Assembly (NCBI GenBank): GCA_016933255.1
Contig: JAFGBF010000022.1
Coordinates: 1 to 64,000 of the forward strand
Direction: 5' to 3'
Length of the DNA stretch: 64,000 nucleotides
Source of the DNA: Candidatus Krumholzibacteriota bacterium
Lineage (GTDB): Bacteria; Krumholzibacteriota; Krumholzibacteriia; Krumholzibacteriales; Krumholzibacteriaceae
Positions 54,920 through 64,000 of the stretch are shown here, piece after piece. Numbering within the stretch: the first letter of the stretch is position 1; the number at the start of each line of letters is the position of its first letter. The notes beneath the pieces were generated by a model. It was not told the DNA's origin and searched no databases. It saw nothing but the letters and a program-made list of their open reading frames with translations. The position numbers and the translations under genes are program-made.

Positions 54920-54948
54920 ATATTAACACCAAATAAATCGAAGCTCAA
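54920..54948 (-). promoter_or_regulatory. Promoter of the peptidase-tdh-kbl unit
   Basis: TTGAGC (54943-54948), 17-bp spacer, TAATAT (54920-54925) on the minus strand, about 47 bp before the ATG at 54873. Confidence 0.45.
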
Positions 54949-55069
54949 GTAAACAAATTCAAATATATCTGTAAGCCGGGCCGATGGCATGAAAAGACCC
55001 CGGGGATGGTTCCGGCGTGCGGGCGAAGAGGCTGTGACAGGGGGCTGAAATCTTCACCGGACATAAAAA

Positions 55070-55147
55070 TGGCGCCCCCAACGGGATTCGAACCCGTGTC
55101 GTCGCCGTGAAAGGGCGATGTCCTGGACCTGACTAGACGATGGGGAC
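55070..55147 (-). tRNA. tRNA-Glu (anticodon TTC)
   Basis: A full cloverleaf on the minus strand. The acceptor stem GTCCCCA pairs with TGGGGGC, followed by G73 and an encoded CCA. The anticodon loop CTTTCAC reads TTC. Unlike tRNA-Ala and tRNA-Leu in this window, the CCA end is encoded. Confidence 0.95.
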
Positions 55148-55166
55148 GCGCAAATTTATCTGCTGG

Positions 55167-55195
55167 AATCTATCAATGCTCTCGGGCAAAGTCAA
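55167..55195 (-). promoter_or_regulatory. Promoter of tRNA-Glu
   Basis: TTGACT (55190-55195), 17-bp spacer, TAGATT (55167-55172) on the minus strand, about 20 bp before the first tRNA base. Confidence 0.65.
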
Positions 55196-55261
55196 TGGTA
55201 AAAATCAAGCAGAGAGTTATTATTCAGGATAATTTCCGGTCATCGCCGTACCGTTATCAGG

Positions 55262-58042
55262 TTAATAGGCGTCATTTTCATCGAAGAATGAAAGCTGTCC
55301 CTCTTTTTTCCCTTTTTTACCACGGTTCTGGGTATGTTTATGCCTGAAAAAATCGCCTGCCCTGGCGTATTTCTCGTAATATTCCAGAGACTCATCTTTC
55401 ATAACGGAATGATTTATCATAAGAAAGTCAAAGAGGCCAGAATCGATCAGCCCGTGAACGGAACTCATCGGGAGCTGAGGAGACATCCGGACAAGGAATT
55501 CTTCAAGCGACCTGTACTCACCATTTTCCCTGCGGTCGGCCAGGATCGCATCGAGCTCGGATTGTTCGAGGGTATTGGCAAAATTGAGGGGCGCTCTTAT
55601 GCCGCTCTCCGAAGATGAAAATTCAAGGGAACTGGAATTTATATCCGGCGAAAAGACAACCTTCTGGATTCCCTCCAGATAGTCGAAATATCGCTTCTGC
55701 TTTTCATGGATATCCGAAGTACTGTTAAGCAATGATGTGAAATATTCGTCGAAATGATGGGCTTTTAGAAAAGCAGTCCTGTACGTTATATATGCCTGTG
55801 AACAGCTGAACGCCCTGTTATATGTATATCTTATGTTATGAAGGAGAAAGTCAAAAATACCCTGTGCGGACTGCTCTTCGATCTCATTCGCGATCGCACC
55901 CCGGATAAACATCAATCTTGCACTTAAGAGAGCCCCCGCTTCCTGTTTTCTCAGCGCGTGTTCCACGAACAAAGCATCCTCCCCTTCCAGTCCCGACGTA
56001 CGCTTCATTATCTCTCTTACCTGTTCCCTGTACAGGAGCACACCCTTTGTGTCGGACAATATCGGCGCCAGCGATCTCTGCGGAAGAGGGATTTCTCCCT
56101 CAATAGCCGAGTTCTCAATATATTTTCTCCAGAGTTTACCCTCAAGAGGGCCCGGCCGATAAAGGGAAATGACATTTACAAGCTGATTGAAGTCAGCAGT
56201 CGGAATCTTTTTCAACAGGTCACGGATCCCCGAACTTTCCAGAAGATAGACTCCCGCAGTATCTCCTGAAGAGATAAGCTCAAATGTGGCCTCATCATCG
56301 AGCAGGTCAGAATCCCACAGTTCCTGAGATTCCGCACTGCCATGATCGCCGGATTTTTCGAAAAGAGGTTTTCTTCTAACTTCCTGAATACACTTTTCTA
56401 TCGCAGTAAGAAAATGCAGCTTCTGTACGATCAGTATCCACCCGCCGACCTGCTCTATCTCGCGGCTGTCGAGAAGAACATATTTTTCGCCATCGCTCAT
56501 TTTCATGTAAGATACGCACATACTGGTATCGCAAGGAAGTATCACGATCCTGGAACTGTTATGATTGAAATTATGGATCCTCCCGTGAAGGGCGAACGAT
56601 GAGTGCAGAAGCTCCCTTACGGAGCTGTTTTCATTGTACAGGTATTTGATCCTCTCTGAACTATCCAGCAGCCAGTGAAGTGAATTGTTCGTTCTCTCAT
56701 ACGAGACTAAAGACGCGATCTCATCTTTCAATTCCTGGCCCAGCTCGAACAGATCGGAAAGCTTACCGACTATCGTCGTCAAGGAAGTCTCTTCTCTAAC
56801 GACCTGGCATGCTATCTCCTGTCCAGGCAGGAGGCTTTTCAATATTAGAAACAGCTTTTCTCTAGTTCCGAAAGGTTTATAAAGCTCGATCTGCGGCGGA
56901 ATCCCCCGCCTTGCCGTATTGAACGATTCGAATACAAGGCCGTGATCCAGGGGATCGAGAGGAACTATCCCAAGAATATTCGCAACAGAACTTTCAAGTA
57001 TCTCGCTCCCGATCATTTCGAGCCTTATTCCGTTCTTTTCACACCTGTCGATCAAACTGTCCAGAAAGAGAAGAAAACCCGACATCCCCTCATTCGCGGC
57101 ACTCATCAATTCCTGTTGGATGGCTTTTCTGCGCCTGCCCCTCTCACCTTCATCAACATCATGGAATTTCAGATCAAAACGCGTGTCGCATTTTTCTTCA
57201 AGCACCTGATTCGCGTCGGCACTGCCAAAAAATTCTATCCGGGATGATGAATCCAGTTCTACGCTGCATCTTTCAGCTATCCTGCCTGATTCGTCCAGAG
57301 CACTCTCAACAACATAGAAATACGGTTCAAGATCTGATTTTTTCTTCAGATAATATTCAGCTCTGTGTTCATCAGTTTCGTCCGGATCACTCTCTCCATC
57401 TAGTTTTCTTAGATATGAATAGTACTTCTTCTGTTCCTTCTCAAGAAATCTGTCATTATTAGTCACCACCATCGGTATATTCATCCTTTTCGAAAGCAGT
57501 ATCATCTTGTCGAGAACAAACAATTCCTTTTCCCTGTTGTGATTCATGATCTCAAGATAAAGGTTATTCCTTCCGTAGATCCTTACAAGTTTCTCGACTA
57601 CCGCCTTTTCCCTGCCAAGGTTTCCATGAAGCACAGCCTGATTGGCTTCTCCCCTGATACAACCGGTCAGGACTATCAATCCTTCGCGGTGCAGGACCAT
57701 TTCTTCTTCAGTAATATATTTTCCATCATTTTTTTCATGATGCTTGCTGACCAGAGAAGTCAGGTTGGCATATCCGCGGTTATTCTCGGCGAGTATTGTA
57801 AGATGATACAATCCGTCTGAACCTGTAAGAGACGGATGCTGTATTTCTGCTCCAAGAACAGGTTTAACATCTGATTTACGGGCAAGATGATAGAATTCAT
57901 GATGCCCGTAAGTCGTCCATCTGTCAGTCAGGGCAATAGAGCGCATTTTAAAAAAAGCAGCCCTGGAGACGATCTCCTCGCATCTTAACATCCCAGAGTA
58001 GGGTGTATTGATGCTATGAAGATGAAGAGGCACGTAAACCAA
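55262..58042 (-). CDS. DnaE-family (Pol III alpha-like) protein, apparently polymerase-inactive
   Basis: 926 residues; full DnaE is about 1100-1200. The start is TTG with GAGGG six bases upstream. Residues 1-250 are a PHP domain with HLHS (7-10) kept but TDR and NNDR where TDH and NDxH are usual. The catalytic palm motif PDxDxDF is replaced by PPQIELYKPFG (382-392), and the third Asp, normally in KFDFLGL, is lost in GWILIVQKLHFLTAI (534-548). Other alpha-subunit regions remain: LYRPGPL (628-633), GVLLYREQVREIM and FSCSQAYITYRTAFLKAHH (745-763). The C-terminal OB fold is missing and the protein ends GQLSFFDEND, like a sliding-clamp-binding motif. A structural or regulatory role at the replisome is inferred. 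No imuA or imuB neighbours. Confidence 0.82.
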   Translation of the reverse strand: MVYVPLHLHSINTPYSGMLRCEEIVSRAAFFKMRSIALTDRWTTYGHHEFYHLARKSDVKPVLGAEIQHPSLTGSDGLYHLTILAENNRGYANLTSLVSKHHEKNDGKYITEEEMVLHREGLIVLTGCIRGEANQAVLHGNLGREKAVVEKLVRIYGRNNLYLEIMNHNREKELFVLDKMILLSKRMNIPMVVTNNDRFLEKEQKKYYSYLRKLDGESDPDETDEHRAEYYLKKKSDLEPYFYVVESALDESGRIAERCSVELDSSSRIEFFGSADANQVLEEKCDTRFDLKFHDVDEGERGRRRKAIQQELMSAANEGMSGFLLFLDSLIDRCEKNGIRLEMIGSEILESSVANILGIVPLDPLDHGLVFESFNTARRGIPPQIELYKPFGTREKLFLILKSLLPGQEIACQVVREETSLTTIVGKLSDLFELGQELKDEIASLVSYERTNNSLHWLLDSSERIKYLYNENSSVRELLHSSFALHGRIHNFNHNSSRIVILPCDTSMCVSYMKMSDGEKYVLLDSREIEQVGGWILIVQKLHFLTAIEKCIQEVRRKPLFEKSGDHGSAESQELWDSDLLDDEATFELISSGDTAGVYLLESSGIRDLLKKIPTADFNQLVNVISLYRPGPLEGKLWRKYIENSAIEGEIPLPQRSLAPILSDTKGVLLYREQVREIMKRTSGLEGEDALFVEHALRKQEAGALLSARLMFIRGAIANEIEEQSAQGIFDFLLHNIRYTYNRAFSCSQAYITYRTAFLKAHHFDEYFTSLLNSTSDIHEKQKRYFDYLEGIQKVVFSPDINSSSLEFSSSESGIRAPLNFANTLEQSELDAILADRRENGEYRSLEEFLVRMSPQLPMSSVHGLIDSGLFDFLMINHSVMKDESLEYYEKYARAGDFFRHKHTQNRGKKGKKEGQLSFFDENDAY

Positions 58043-58125
58043 AACTTACCCTCGTTTTATCTAATGACGCTCTTTCCCGAATACCAGATTGTGAAATAAG
58101 TGCTGCTCTCATGCAACAAAAAAAT

Positions 58126-58145
58126 CAACAATAAGTTAATTGTTG
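58126..58145. repeat. 7-bp inverted repeat upstream of the phosphatase gene
   Basis: CAACAAT, six bases, ATTGTTG form a perfect dyad in the 181-bp divergent gap. It could be an operator for the divergent genes; nothing else supports this. Confidence 0.3.
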
Positions 58146-58223
58146 AATATTCGTCTTATTTATGAGATTTTTCAAGATCTGAGGCGGCATTATTCAATCA
58201 TTTTTACAAAGGTAATTTGATCT

Positions 58224-59525
58224 ATGGTCAAGTTTGATAAAGACGACGCCAGAAGGCTTGAGAAAGAAAATGCCAGTCTGAGGGCGGCTGTAGAAGAACT
58301 TTCGATCCTAAACGAAATTTCTACGGCAATAAACTCTACTATGTCCCTTGATCAGGTCATCGGACTTGTAGTACAGAAATGTATCAAGCATCTCGGCTCA
58401 GAACAGGGGACGATCACCTTACTCAAAAAAAGCACTGAGAAAAATGAATTTCACACTATCGTCAGGCAGGCTGACAAGAGTCGCAATTTTCTGCCGTTCC
58501 ACCTGGATACCCAGCTGACCGGATGGATGATCGTCAACCAGAAACCGATCCTATCAAACGACCTTGAAAATGACGACCGTTTCAAATTGCTTTCAAATGA
58601 AGAAAATCCTATCAGGACTCTCTTGAGCGTGCCTCTTCTTTCAAAAGGAACGATTATCGGATCTCTGAACGTATTCAATAAACGCAACGACATGGGATTT
58701 ACAGAAGCAGACAAACGACTGTTAAGCATCATAGCCACGCAGTCTGCACAGGTGATAGAAAACTCCCGGCTTCAGGAAGAAGAAAAAGCCCTCGCGCATA
58801 TGCGTGAAGAGATGAAAACCGCGTTTAAAATACAGACCAGACTCTTGCCAAAAAAGATGCCGGCCCTGAAAGGTTATGAGGTTGCCGGTAAAAGTATCCC
58901 CGCAAAAGATGTCGGAGGAGATTATTTCGATTTTATCAGAGTTGACGATAACCGGACAGCGGCCTGTCTTGGAGATGTTTCAGGGAAGGGAATGCCGGCA
59001 GCTCTTCTAATGTCTAATCTGCAGGCTACTTTCCGCGGTCAGGATCTTGCCAGTACACCTCCCTGCGAAATCATGTCCCGATCCAATGATCTCCTTTTTC
59101 GCAGCACAGAGCCCGATAAATTCGCTACCTTCTTTTTTGGAATTCTGGACACTGAAAAACATAAGTTGAATTATTGTAACGCAGGGCATAACTATCCTTT
59201 TCTTATCAGAAAAAACGGCTGCAGCCAAAGGCTCGAACTCAGCGGACTGCTCCTTGGCGCTCTTGAGGGTTCAAAATATTCCGACGCAGCGGTGAACCTC
59301 GAACCGGGTAATCTGCTTCTTGTTTTTTCTGATGGAATATCAGAAGCTCGCAACTCCGCCGAAGCTGAATTCGGAGAAGATATACTTCCCGATCTGATAT
59401 TGAAACATATCGACGAGACAGCAATGGAGATCATCGATCATATTATGGACGCAGCAATCAGCTTCACTGAAGGTTCTTCTCAAAGAGATGATATGACTCT
59501 TGTCATCATCAAAAGACTTGAATAA
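58224..59525 (+). CDS. GAF-domain PP2C/RsbU-type serine phosphatase
   Basis: 433 residues. A short coiled coil (1-30) precedes a GAF domain (about 30-185) and the SpoIIE/RsbU-type phosphatase domain (about 200-433). Metal ligands are in AKDVGGDYFDF, CLGDVSGKGMPAAL, FSDGISEA and QRDDMTLVII. Such enzymes dephosphorylate anti-sigma-factor antagonists in response to signals bound by GAF. No anti-sigma partner is encoded nearby. The 3' end is 7 bp from the convergent carboxypeptidase gene. Confidence 0.92.
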   Translation: MVKFDKDDARRLEKENASLRAAVEELSILNEISTAINSTMSLDQVIGLVVQKCIKHLGSEQGTITLLKKSTEKNEFHTIVRQADKSRNFLPFHLDTQLTGWMIVNQKPILSNDLENDDRFKLLSNEENPIRTLLSVPLLSKGTIIGSLNVFNKRNDMGFTEADKRLLSIIATQSAQVIENSRLQEEEKALAHMREEMKTAFKIQTRLLPKKMPALKGYEVAGKSIPAKDVGGDYFDFIRVDDNRTAACLGDVSGKGMPAALLMSNLQATFRGQDLASTPPCEIMSRSNDLLFRSTEPDKFATFFFGILDTEKHKLNYCNAGHNYPFLIRKNGCSQRLELSGLLLGALEGSKYSDAAVNLEPGNLLLVFSDGISEARNSAEAEFGEDILPDLILKHIDETAMEIIDHIMDAAISFTEGSSQRDDMTLVIIKRLE

Positions 59526-59532
59526 AAATCCG

Positions 59533-62214
59533 CTATTCTCCCGCGCGGGACATGAGAATAGAGTTAAAAAGAAGTTTGTACGTCCCGGCTGTAGAAGCCC
59601 TGAATTGAGGGCTGAACGCAAAGAGGACGATCTCTCCTTTCCCTTTTTTTATCCATACCATGGCGGATTTGTCACCGATTTCAGATATCTGCTCGGCGTA
59701 ACCGCTCATGAGGATCCCTTTTTCCGGAAATCTTGCAATAACGCGGCGGTCCATATCGAATCGAGGGACCGATGTAATGAACACAGGCTTTCCTCTGAAA
59801 AAAACTCCCGCTTCACTCTGCATCCCCAGGGTCAAGGGATGATCTTCCTTTAAGACAGCTCTTACCAGGGATCCCGGACAATAAAGCCCAGATTTTTCCA
59901 TATCCTCTGACAGGTCGCTGATCGGAAGGGTGAATTCTTCTTTATTCTCTTTTTCTCCGAGAACGACAGGCCCTGTGAAGAGCATTGCAGACCTGCCCCA
60001 CGCAACAGCCCTTCCTCCCCTGCCGATAAAATGGAAGAGATTCTCAAGTCCCTTTTCACCCATGCCTTTTATAAATTCAGGAGGATATGCTGAGGAGTGA
60101 TACTCGCCATGGGACTTGTATCTGCCGGTCATCAATATCGATTTATCATTATCCGGGAAGATAATCAGATCATACCTGTCGATATCCATACCCTCCAAAC
60201 CGTCCGGCTTTAAAATATCGAACGGTATACTATAGGTATCCATCAGATAACGCGTCCAGCCCGCATCCATATCATGGAAGTTTGTTTCGACAAGAGCTAT
60301 CTTCGGCATTCTCACGGCGAGGTTTTTCCTGCACAATTTTTTAGCCTGAACCTCCGTGATATAAACGGGCTCTACCTTAACAGCCTTTCTTATCTCCCCG
60401 TACTTATCGGAACTGCTTTTTCCGATCGATATGACAAAACTCCCTATCGCCATCTCGGTTCCGTCTATATCGACGCTGCGATCAAGACGGAACACATCCA
60501 TTCCTGAAGAGAGAGCCTTAAACGCCGCTTTATAGCTGTCATTGTCCTGTGCTGCAAATACAGCCGCCGCGTCTTCTTTTTCAGGCCCTTCCCCCAGGAA
60601 AGAAAAAGGACCTTCTATCAGCTGAAGAGCCGATTCAAGCTCGATATTTCTTTTATCGATCTCTATACAGGTCAGTCCCCGGTGAAGCGGAAGCGACCAG
60701 CTTGTGATATCATAAGGTCTCATTATCTTCCCGCCTGGAGTATAGTGCCGGACGGGAAACTCCTGCTTTTCCATCACTTCCTTGATGAACGCTCTGATCG
60801 GTTGTGCAAGCGGGATCACAACATCTCCCGCGGAGAGCTCATAGCCATCCTGTACTATACCCGCTTTTGATATCGTGTAGACATTTACTCCATGCTCGAT
60901 AAGCAGGTCCACGGCTTTTGCAAGTTCGCTGATATCATGCTGCCGAACTCTTGAACTTTGAAGGATATAGTAGTAAGGAGGTTCCGTGAGTCCTTTTTTG
61001 ACCTCACTTCGGCACAGGTCGTTTCTGAATTTCAATATGGCTTCTCTGTGAAGAGACGATGTCCTGATCATCGACATCGTCGAGCTTATCTCGTAATCTA
61101 CAATATCGGAAAGCCTCCACCATCCGCCTTTCCAGAGAAGAGGCATATTGATACTCTTCTTGTATTCCGACAGCCCTTTCCCGTAGACAGAAAGTTCATT
61201 AGGTTCAATATAGATCGGTGACGCATACTGGACGCTAGCCGCTTCGGTCAATAGGCTTATCACATTCTTCCATATGGACGTCTCTGTCGAACCAGGCCAG
61301 TAATCATCGAAAAGATAATGCTGGGCGATCCCTGCTAGCCCGTCATGAGTCATATCCTTGATCAGATTTGAACCGAATATCCCCATCCAGTTCCACACTC
61401 CGGCATCGATATTATCAGCTATCGGATCGTGATTAGGCGGGACAAAATATCTGACTCCTGTCGACCCCATCTGATGTTTCTCAACCATCACCTGAGGATA
61501 CCATTCATTCCCCTGGATATGGGATAACGCTTTTGTATCAGACTGGGTAAGGGTGACAAAATCCCTGTTATTGTCATGCCCGACATATTTATGGTAGACA
61601 CCCGGCATCCTGCAGCCCTCGTAATCTGTCCCCCGGTATTTACGATAATGCTCTACCACCATATCCATACCGTCCGGGTTATGACAGGGATTCATCATAA
61701 ATACGACATCATCAAGCCATTTGAGCCTGACCGGATCGTTCGTCGATACCAGGTCATAGGCAATCACAGGAGATGCCTGCGATGGACCGACTTCATTTGA
61801 ATGCATCGATAGTGTGGCGAGAAAAAAGACTTTCCCCTTTTCGATCATCGAACCGAGTTCCTCTGTCCCTATATCCGGATCGACCGCCAGCCTCCTGTTT
61901 ATTTCTTTGAGCAGATCAAGATCCTCGATGTTCCTGTCTGACGAGATAAACGCGACATAAACAGGTCTGCCCATAGGAGACCTTCCTACCTCGAGAAGTT
62001 TCAGACGCGGAGATCCTGAATCAAGGATCTTCATGTATTCTATCAATTCTTCATAATCGAATAGTTCTCTATCAGTACCCGGAGCGAATCCGAAATGTTC
62101 GGCGGGAGAAATAATATCAGCGGCTGCAGATACTCGAGCGGCCGAAGAGAAGGATACTGCGGCGACAAAAAATAACAAGACCCCGATAGTGACTCTCAAA
62201 CGGCACCTGTCCAT
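59533..62214 (-). CDS. Secreted M14-family zinc carboxypeptidase-like protein
   Basis: 893 residues from the ATG at 62214, seven bases after AAAGGAG (an in-frame TTG at 62220 is too close). A signal peptide ends near residue 30. The M14 domain (about 40-400) has zinc ligands His 138 and Glu 141 in SMHSNEVG and His 247 in MVEKHQMGS, the NPDG motif after MNPCH, and a candidate catalytic Glu in LLTEAASVQ. The C-terminal half is a large unassigned module with a glutamine-amidotransferase-like feel (YDLIIFPDNDKS, GRGGRAVAWG). It probably trims peptides or peptidoglycan outside the cell. Confidence 0.87.
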   Translation of the reverse strand: MDRCRLRVTIGVLLFFVAAVSFSSAARVSAAADIISPAEHFGFAPGTDRELFDYEELIEYMKILDSGSPRLKLLEVGRSPMGRPVYVAFISSDRNIEDLDLLKEINRRLAVDPDIGTEELGSMIEKGKVFFLATLSMHSNEVGPSQASPVIAYDLVSTNDPVRLKWLDDVVFMMNPCHNPDGMDMVVEHYRKYRGTDYEGCRMPGVYHKYVGHDNNRDFVTLTQSDTKALSHIQGNEWYPQVMVEKHQMGSTGVRYFVPPNHDPIADNIDAGVWNWMGIFGSNLIKDMTHDGLAGIAQHYLFDDYWPGSTETSIWKNVISLLTEAASVQYASPIYIEPNELSVYGKGLSEYKKSINMPLLWKGGWWRLSDIVDYEISSTMSMIRTSSLHREAILKFRNDLCRSEVKKGLTEPPYYYILQSSRVRQHDISELAKAVDLLIEHGVNVYTISKAGIVQDGYELSAGDVVIPLAQPIRAFIKEVMEKQEFPVRHYTPGGKIMRPYDITSWSLPLHRGLTCIEIDKRNIELESALQLIEGPFSFLGEGPEKEDAAAVFAAQDNDSYKAAFKALSSGMDVFRLDRSVDIDGTEMAIGSFVISIGKSSSDKYGEIRKAVKVEPVYITEVQAKKLCRKNLAVRMPKIALVETNFHDMDAGWTRYLMDTYSIPFDILKPDGLEGMDIDRYDLIIFPDNDKSILMTGRYKSHGEYHSSAYPPEFIKGMGEKGLENLFHFIGRGGRAVAWGRSAMLFTGPVVLGEKENKEEFTLPISDLSEDMEKSGLYCPGSLVRAVLKEDHPLTLGMQSEAGVFFRGKPVFITSVPRFDMDRRVIARFPEKGILMSGYAEQISEIGDKSAMVWIKKGKGEIVLFAFSPQFRASTAGTYKLLFNSILMSRAGE

Positions 62215-62349
62215 TTTCAACTCCTTTGTAGCATCGATCTTATTTTACCCCGCGTCTGATAACGCATCGCGGGACAATCAGGATTGTATCATACCGATTT
62301 TCTGAAATAAATGATATCTTGATGGTCCTCTGCTATTTTAAGTTTCTTT

Positions 62350-62378
62350 TTGACCTTATGGTAGATTGGGCATAGAAT
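62350..62378 (+). promoter_or_regulatory. Promoter of the acetoacetyl-CoA synthetase-like gene
   Basis: TTGACC (62350-62355), 17-bp spacer, TAGAAT (62373-62378), giving a leader of about 58 nt. Confidence 0.7.
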
Positions 62379-62442
62379 GGCTTAAGGACGCATGATCAGA
62401 CTGAATGAATATTAGCGCAATACTGCGAAAGGATGACTTTAT

Positions 62443-64000
62443 ATGGGAAAAATGATGTGGAAACCATCCAGAGAGAGAATAGAAAAGACGAATATGTACG
62501 CTTTCACGAACTACATCAACGATAAGTACAAGGAGGACTTTTCCTCCTACGACGATCTCTGGGAATGGTCGATATCACATATCCCCTCTCTCTGGGAATC
62601 GCTTTGGGATTATTTCGGGATCATTCATTCCGAACCTTATAAAGAGGTTCTGGCCGATGGCGACAAGATGCCAGGCGCAAAATGGTTCCCTGGCGCAAAG
62701 CTGAATTTCGCGGAGAATCTTCTGCGATACAAAGATGACAGACCGGCAATAATATCGTCTGGCGAGTCGGGCAGGACAGTACGCATCACATATTCTGAAC
62801 TTTATGAAAAGGTAGCGAGGCTGGCCTTATCCATGAGGAAAGTCGGCATCAGACCTGGAGACAGAGTAGCCGGTTTCATGCCGAATATCCCGGAGGCGAT
62901 AGTCGCCATGCTCGCCGCTGCAAGTATCGGCGCCGCATGGTCATCCTGTTCTCCCGATTTCGGGATCAAGGGCGTGCTTGACAGGTTCGGACAGATCAGG
63001 CCCAAGCTGCTTTTCACCGCGAACGGATATTCCTATAACGGCAAGCTCTTTGATTCTCTCCAGCAGATAAAAGGCGTCCTTGAACAGCTTGATTCGATAG
63101 AAAAAGTGATCGTCGTCCCGTATACCGAAACAGCCCCCGATATCAGCCAGGTAGCCGGCAGTATCCTCTATGACGATTTTATCTCTGAAGAAACAGGACT
63201 GGAGATAGAGTTCGAACAACTTCCGTTCGAGCACCCGCTTTATATAATGTACTCTTCCGGAACGACCGGACTTCCAAAATGTATGGTCCAGAGCGCCGGA
63301 GGTATCCTGATACATCATATGAAGGAACTTGCCCTCCATACCGATGTCAAGCGTGACGACAGAATATTCTACTACACTACTTGCGGGTGGATGATGTGGA
63401 ACTGGCTGACAAGCTCCCTTGCCCTGGGAGCCGCTGTGGTACTCTTCGACGGTTCACCTTTCTATCCGGGACCGGAGAGGCTGTTCAAATTTGTAGAAGA
63501 AGAAAAGATCACGATCTTCGGCACCAGCGCGAAGTACCTTTCAGCTGTCAACAAATCGGGGTATATCCCGGCGGACAATCATGACTTAAAATCGCTCAAA
63601 TCAATACTTTCCACCGGTTCGCCTCTGCATGTGAGCGAATTTGATTTTGTCTATGCCAGCATAAAGAAGGATCTTTGCCTCTCTTCTATTGCCGGAGGGA
63701 CCGACCTGAACGGTTGTTTTGCTGCAGGCAATCCGGCCGGAGCGGTATATCGGGGCGAGCTTCAGTGCAGGACGCTGGGAATGAATGTAAGGGCTTTCGA
63801 TTCCAACGGAGAATCGGTCGAGCGGCAGCAGGGAGAACTTGTCTGCCTGTCCCCATTCCCGTCGATGCCGATAAGATTCTGGAATGATGAAGACGGCGAG
63901 AAATATCACAAGGCGTACTTCGCTGTCTATCCCAATATCTGGAGGCATGGAGATTTTATAGAGATAACCGAGAACAACGGCGTAATAATGTACGGAAGAT
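62443..64000 (+). CDS. Acetoacetyl-CoA synthetase-like acyl-CoA ligase (3' end beyond window)
   Basis: 519 codons of an open frame run off the window edge; the family is about 650 residues, so roughly the last fifth is missing. The start ATG follows AAAGGA by about ten bases. The N-terminal ACAS-type domain and AMP-binding motif MYSSGTTGLPKCMVQ are present, with the family segment TTCGWMMWNWLTSSLALGA and ILSTGSPLH. The order and TTCGWMMWNW favour acetoacetate-CoA ligase over acetyl-CoA synthetase. It would activate acetoacetate or a related acid with ATP and CoA. Confidence 0.88.
   Translation, partial: MGKMMWKPSRERIEKTNMYAFTNYINDKYKEDFSSYDDLWEWSISHIPSLWESLWDYFGIIHSEPYKEVLADGDKMPGAKWFPGAKLNFAENLLRYKDDRPAIISSGESGRTVRITYSELYEKVARLALSMRKVGIRPGDRVAGFMPNIPEAIVAMLAAASIGAAWSSCSPDFGIKGVLDRFGQIRPKLLFTANGYSYNGKLFDSLQQIKGVLEQLDSIEKVIVVPYTETAPDISQVAGSILYDDFISEETGLEIEFEQLPFEHPLYIMYSSGTTGLPKCMVQSAGGILIHHMKELALHTDVKRDDRIFYYTTCGWMMWNWLTSSLALGAAVVLFDGSPFYPGPERLFKFVEEEKITIFGTSAKYLSAVNKSGYIPADNHDLKSLKSILSTGSPLHVSEFDFVYASIKKDLCLSSIAGGTDLNGCFAAGNPAGAVYRGELQCRTLGMNVRAFDSNGESVERQQGELVCLSPFPSMPIRFWNDEDGEKYHKAYFAVYPNIWRHGDFIEITENNGVIMYGR

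Overview
The window is about 64 kb of a bacterial chromosome with moderate GC (roughly 45-52% by eye, with one richer patch at 3-5 kb). It probably comes from an anaerobe of an uncultured lineage in the wider FCB/candidate-phylum group. The reasons are Ser/Thr kinases fused to TolB-like and TPR domains, a GWxTD-domain lipoprotein, YCF48-type propellers, an MvhADG-HdrABC electron-bifurcating hydrogenase, a glycyl radical enzyme, a ThyX thymidylate synthase and a membrane pyrophosphatase. The phylum is inference; no rRNA is present. Housekeeping promoters are easy to read: TTGACA-like -35 boxes and TATAAT or TAGAAT -10 boxes, nearly always 17 bp apart.

Layout. 0-7 kb: tRNA-Ala, then tRNA-Leu whose 3' half is repeated at 6335-6385 next to a terminator. 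Between the two copies lies an island-like segment with an intact kinase-TPR gene, a GC-rich Cys-rich lipoprotein and a decayed kinase gene; a third kinase relic (promoter plus first codons) lies just outside. 7-22 kb (minus strand): a tightly packed row in the transcription order peptidase/TolB/barrel protein, thyX, a FecCD/BtuCD-type ABC importer, glycyl radical activase, glycyl radical enzyme (best match hydroxyproline dehydratase), GT39-TPR membrane protein and a 21-repeat YCF48 lipoprotein. Several of these overlap by 4 bp. 22-33.5 kb (minus): hdrCBA-mvhDGA-protease-hypABCD, followed by hflKC. This is a soluble hydrogenase/heterodisulfide-reductase-like complex with part of its maturation set (hypE and hypF are not here).

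33.7-47.2 kb is a mosaic of single genes: TPR lipoprotein, EamA transporter, DUF116 protein, a HAMP-like membrane protein, a lone receiver, an HD-GYP protein, a GWxTD lipoprotein, nitroreductase, PgsA-type phosphatidyltransferase, TonB-like protein, and secreted FG-GAP and transglutaminase proteins. 47-55 kb: ychF-hppA, and a threonine-degradation pair (kbl plus an epimerase-type threonine dehydrogenase) behind a secreted zinc peptidase; then tRNA-Glu. 55-64 kb: a DnaE-family protein in which all three catalytic aspartates appear to be replaced but which ends in a clamp-binding-like motif, an RsbU-type phosphatase, a secreted M14 carboxypeptidase, and a truncated acetoacetyl-CoA synthetase-like gene running off the edge.

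Together the genes suggest an anaerobic, amino-acid- and peptide-using, H2-cycling cell with PPi-driven ion pumping and many envelope proteins of unknown purpose. The items most worth follow-up are the apparently polymerase-dead DnaE paralogue, the tRNA-Leu kinase island with near-leaderless kinase promoters, the hydroxyproline dehydratase operon, and the peptidase/propeller/barrel fusion.
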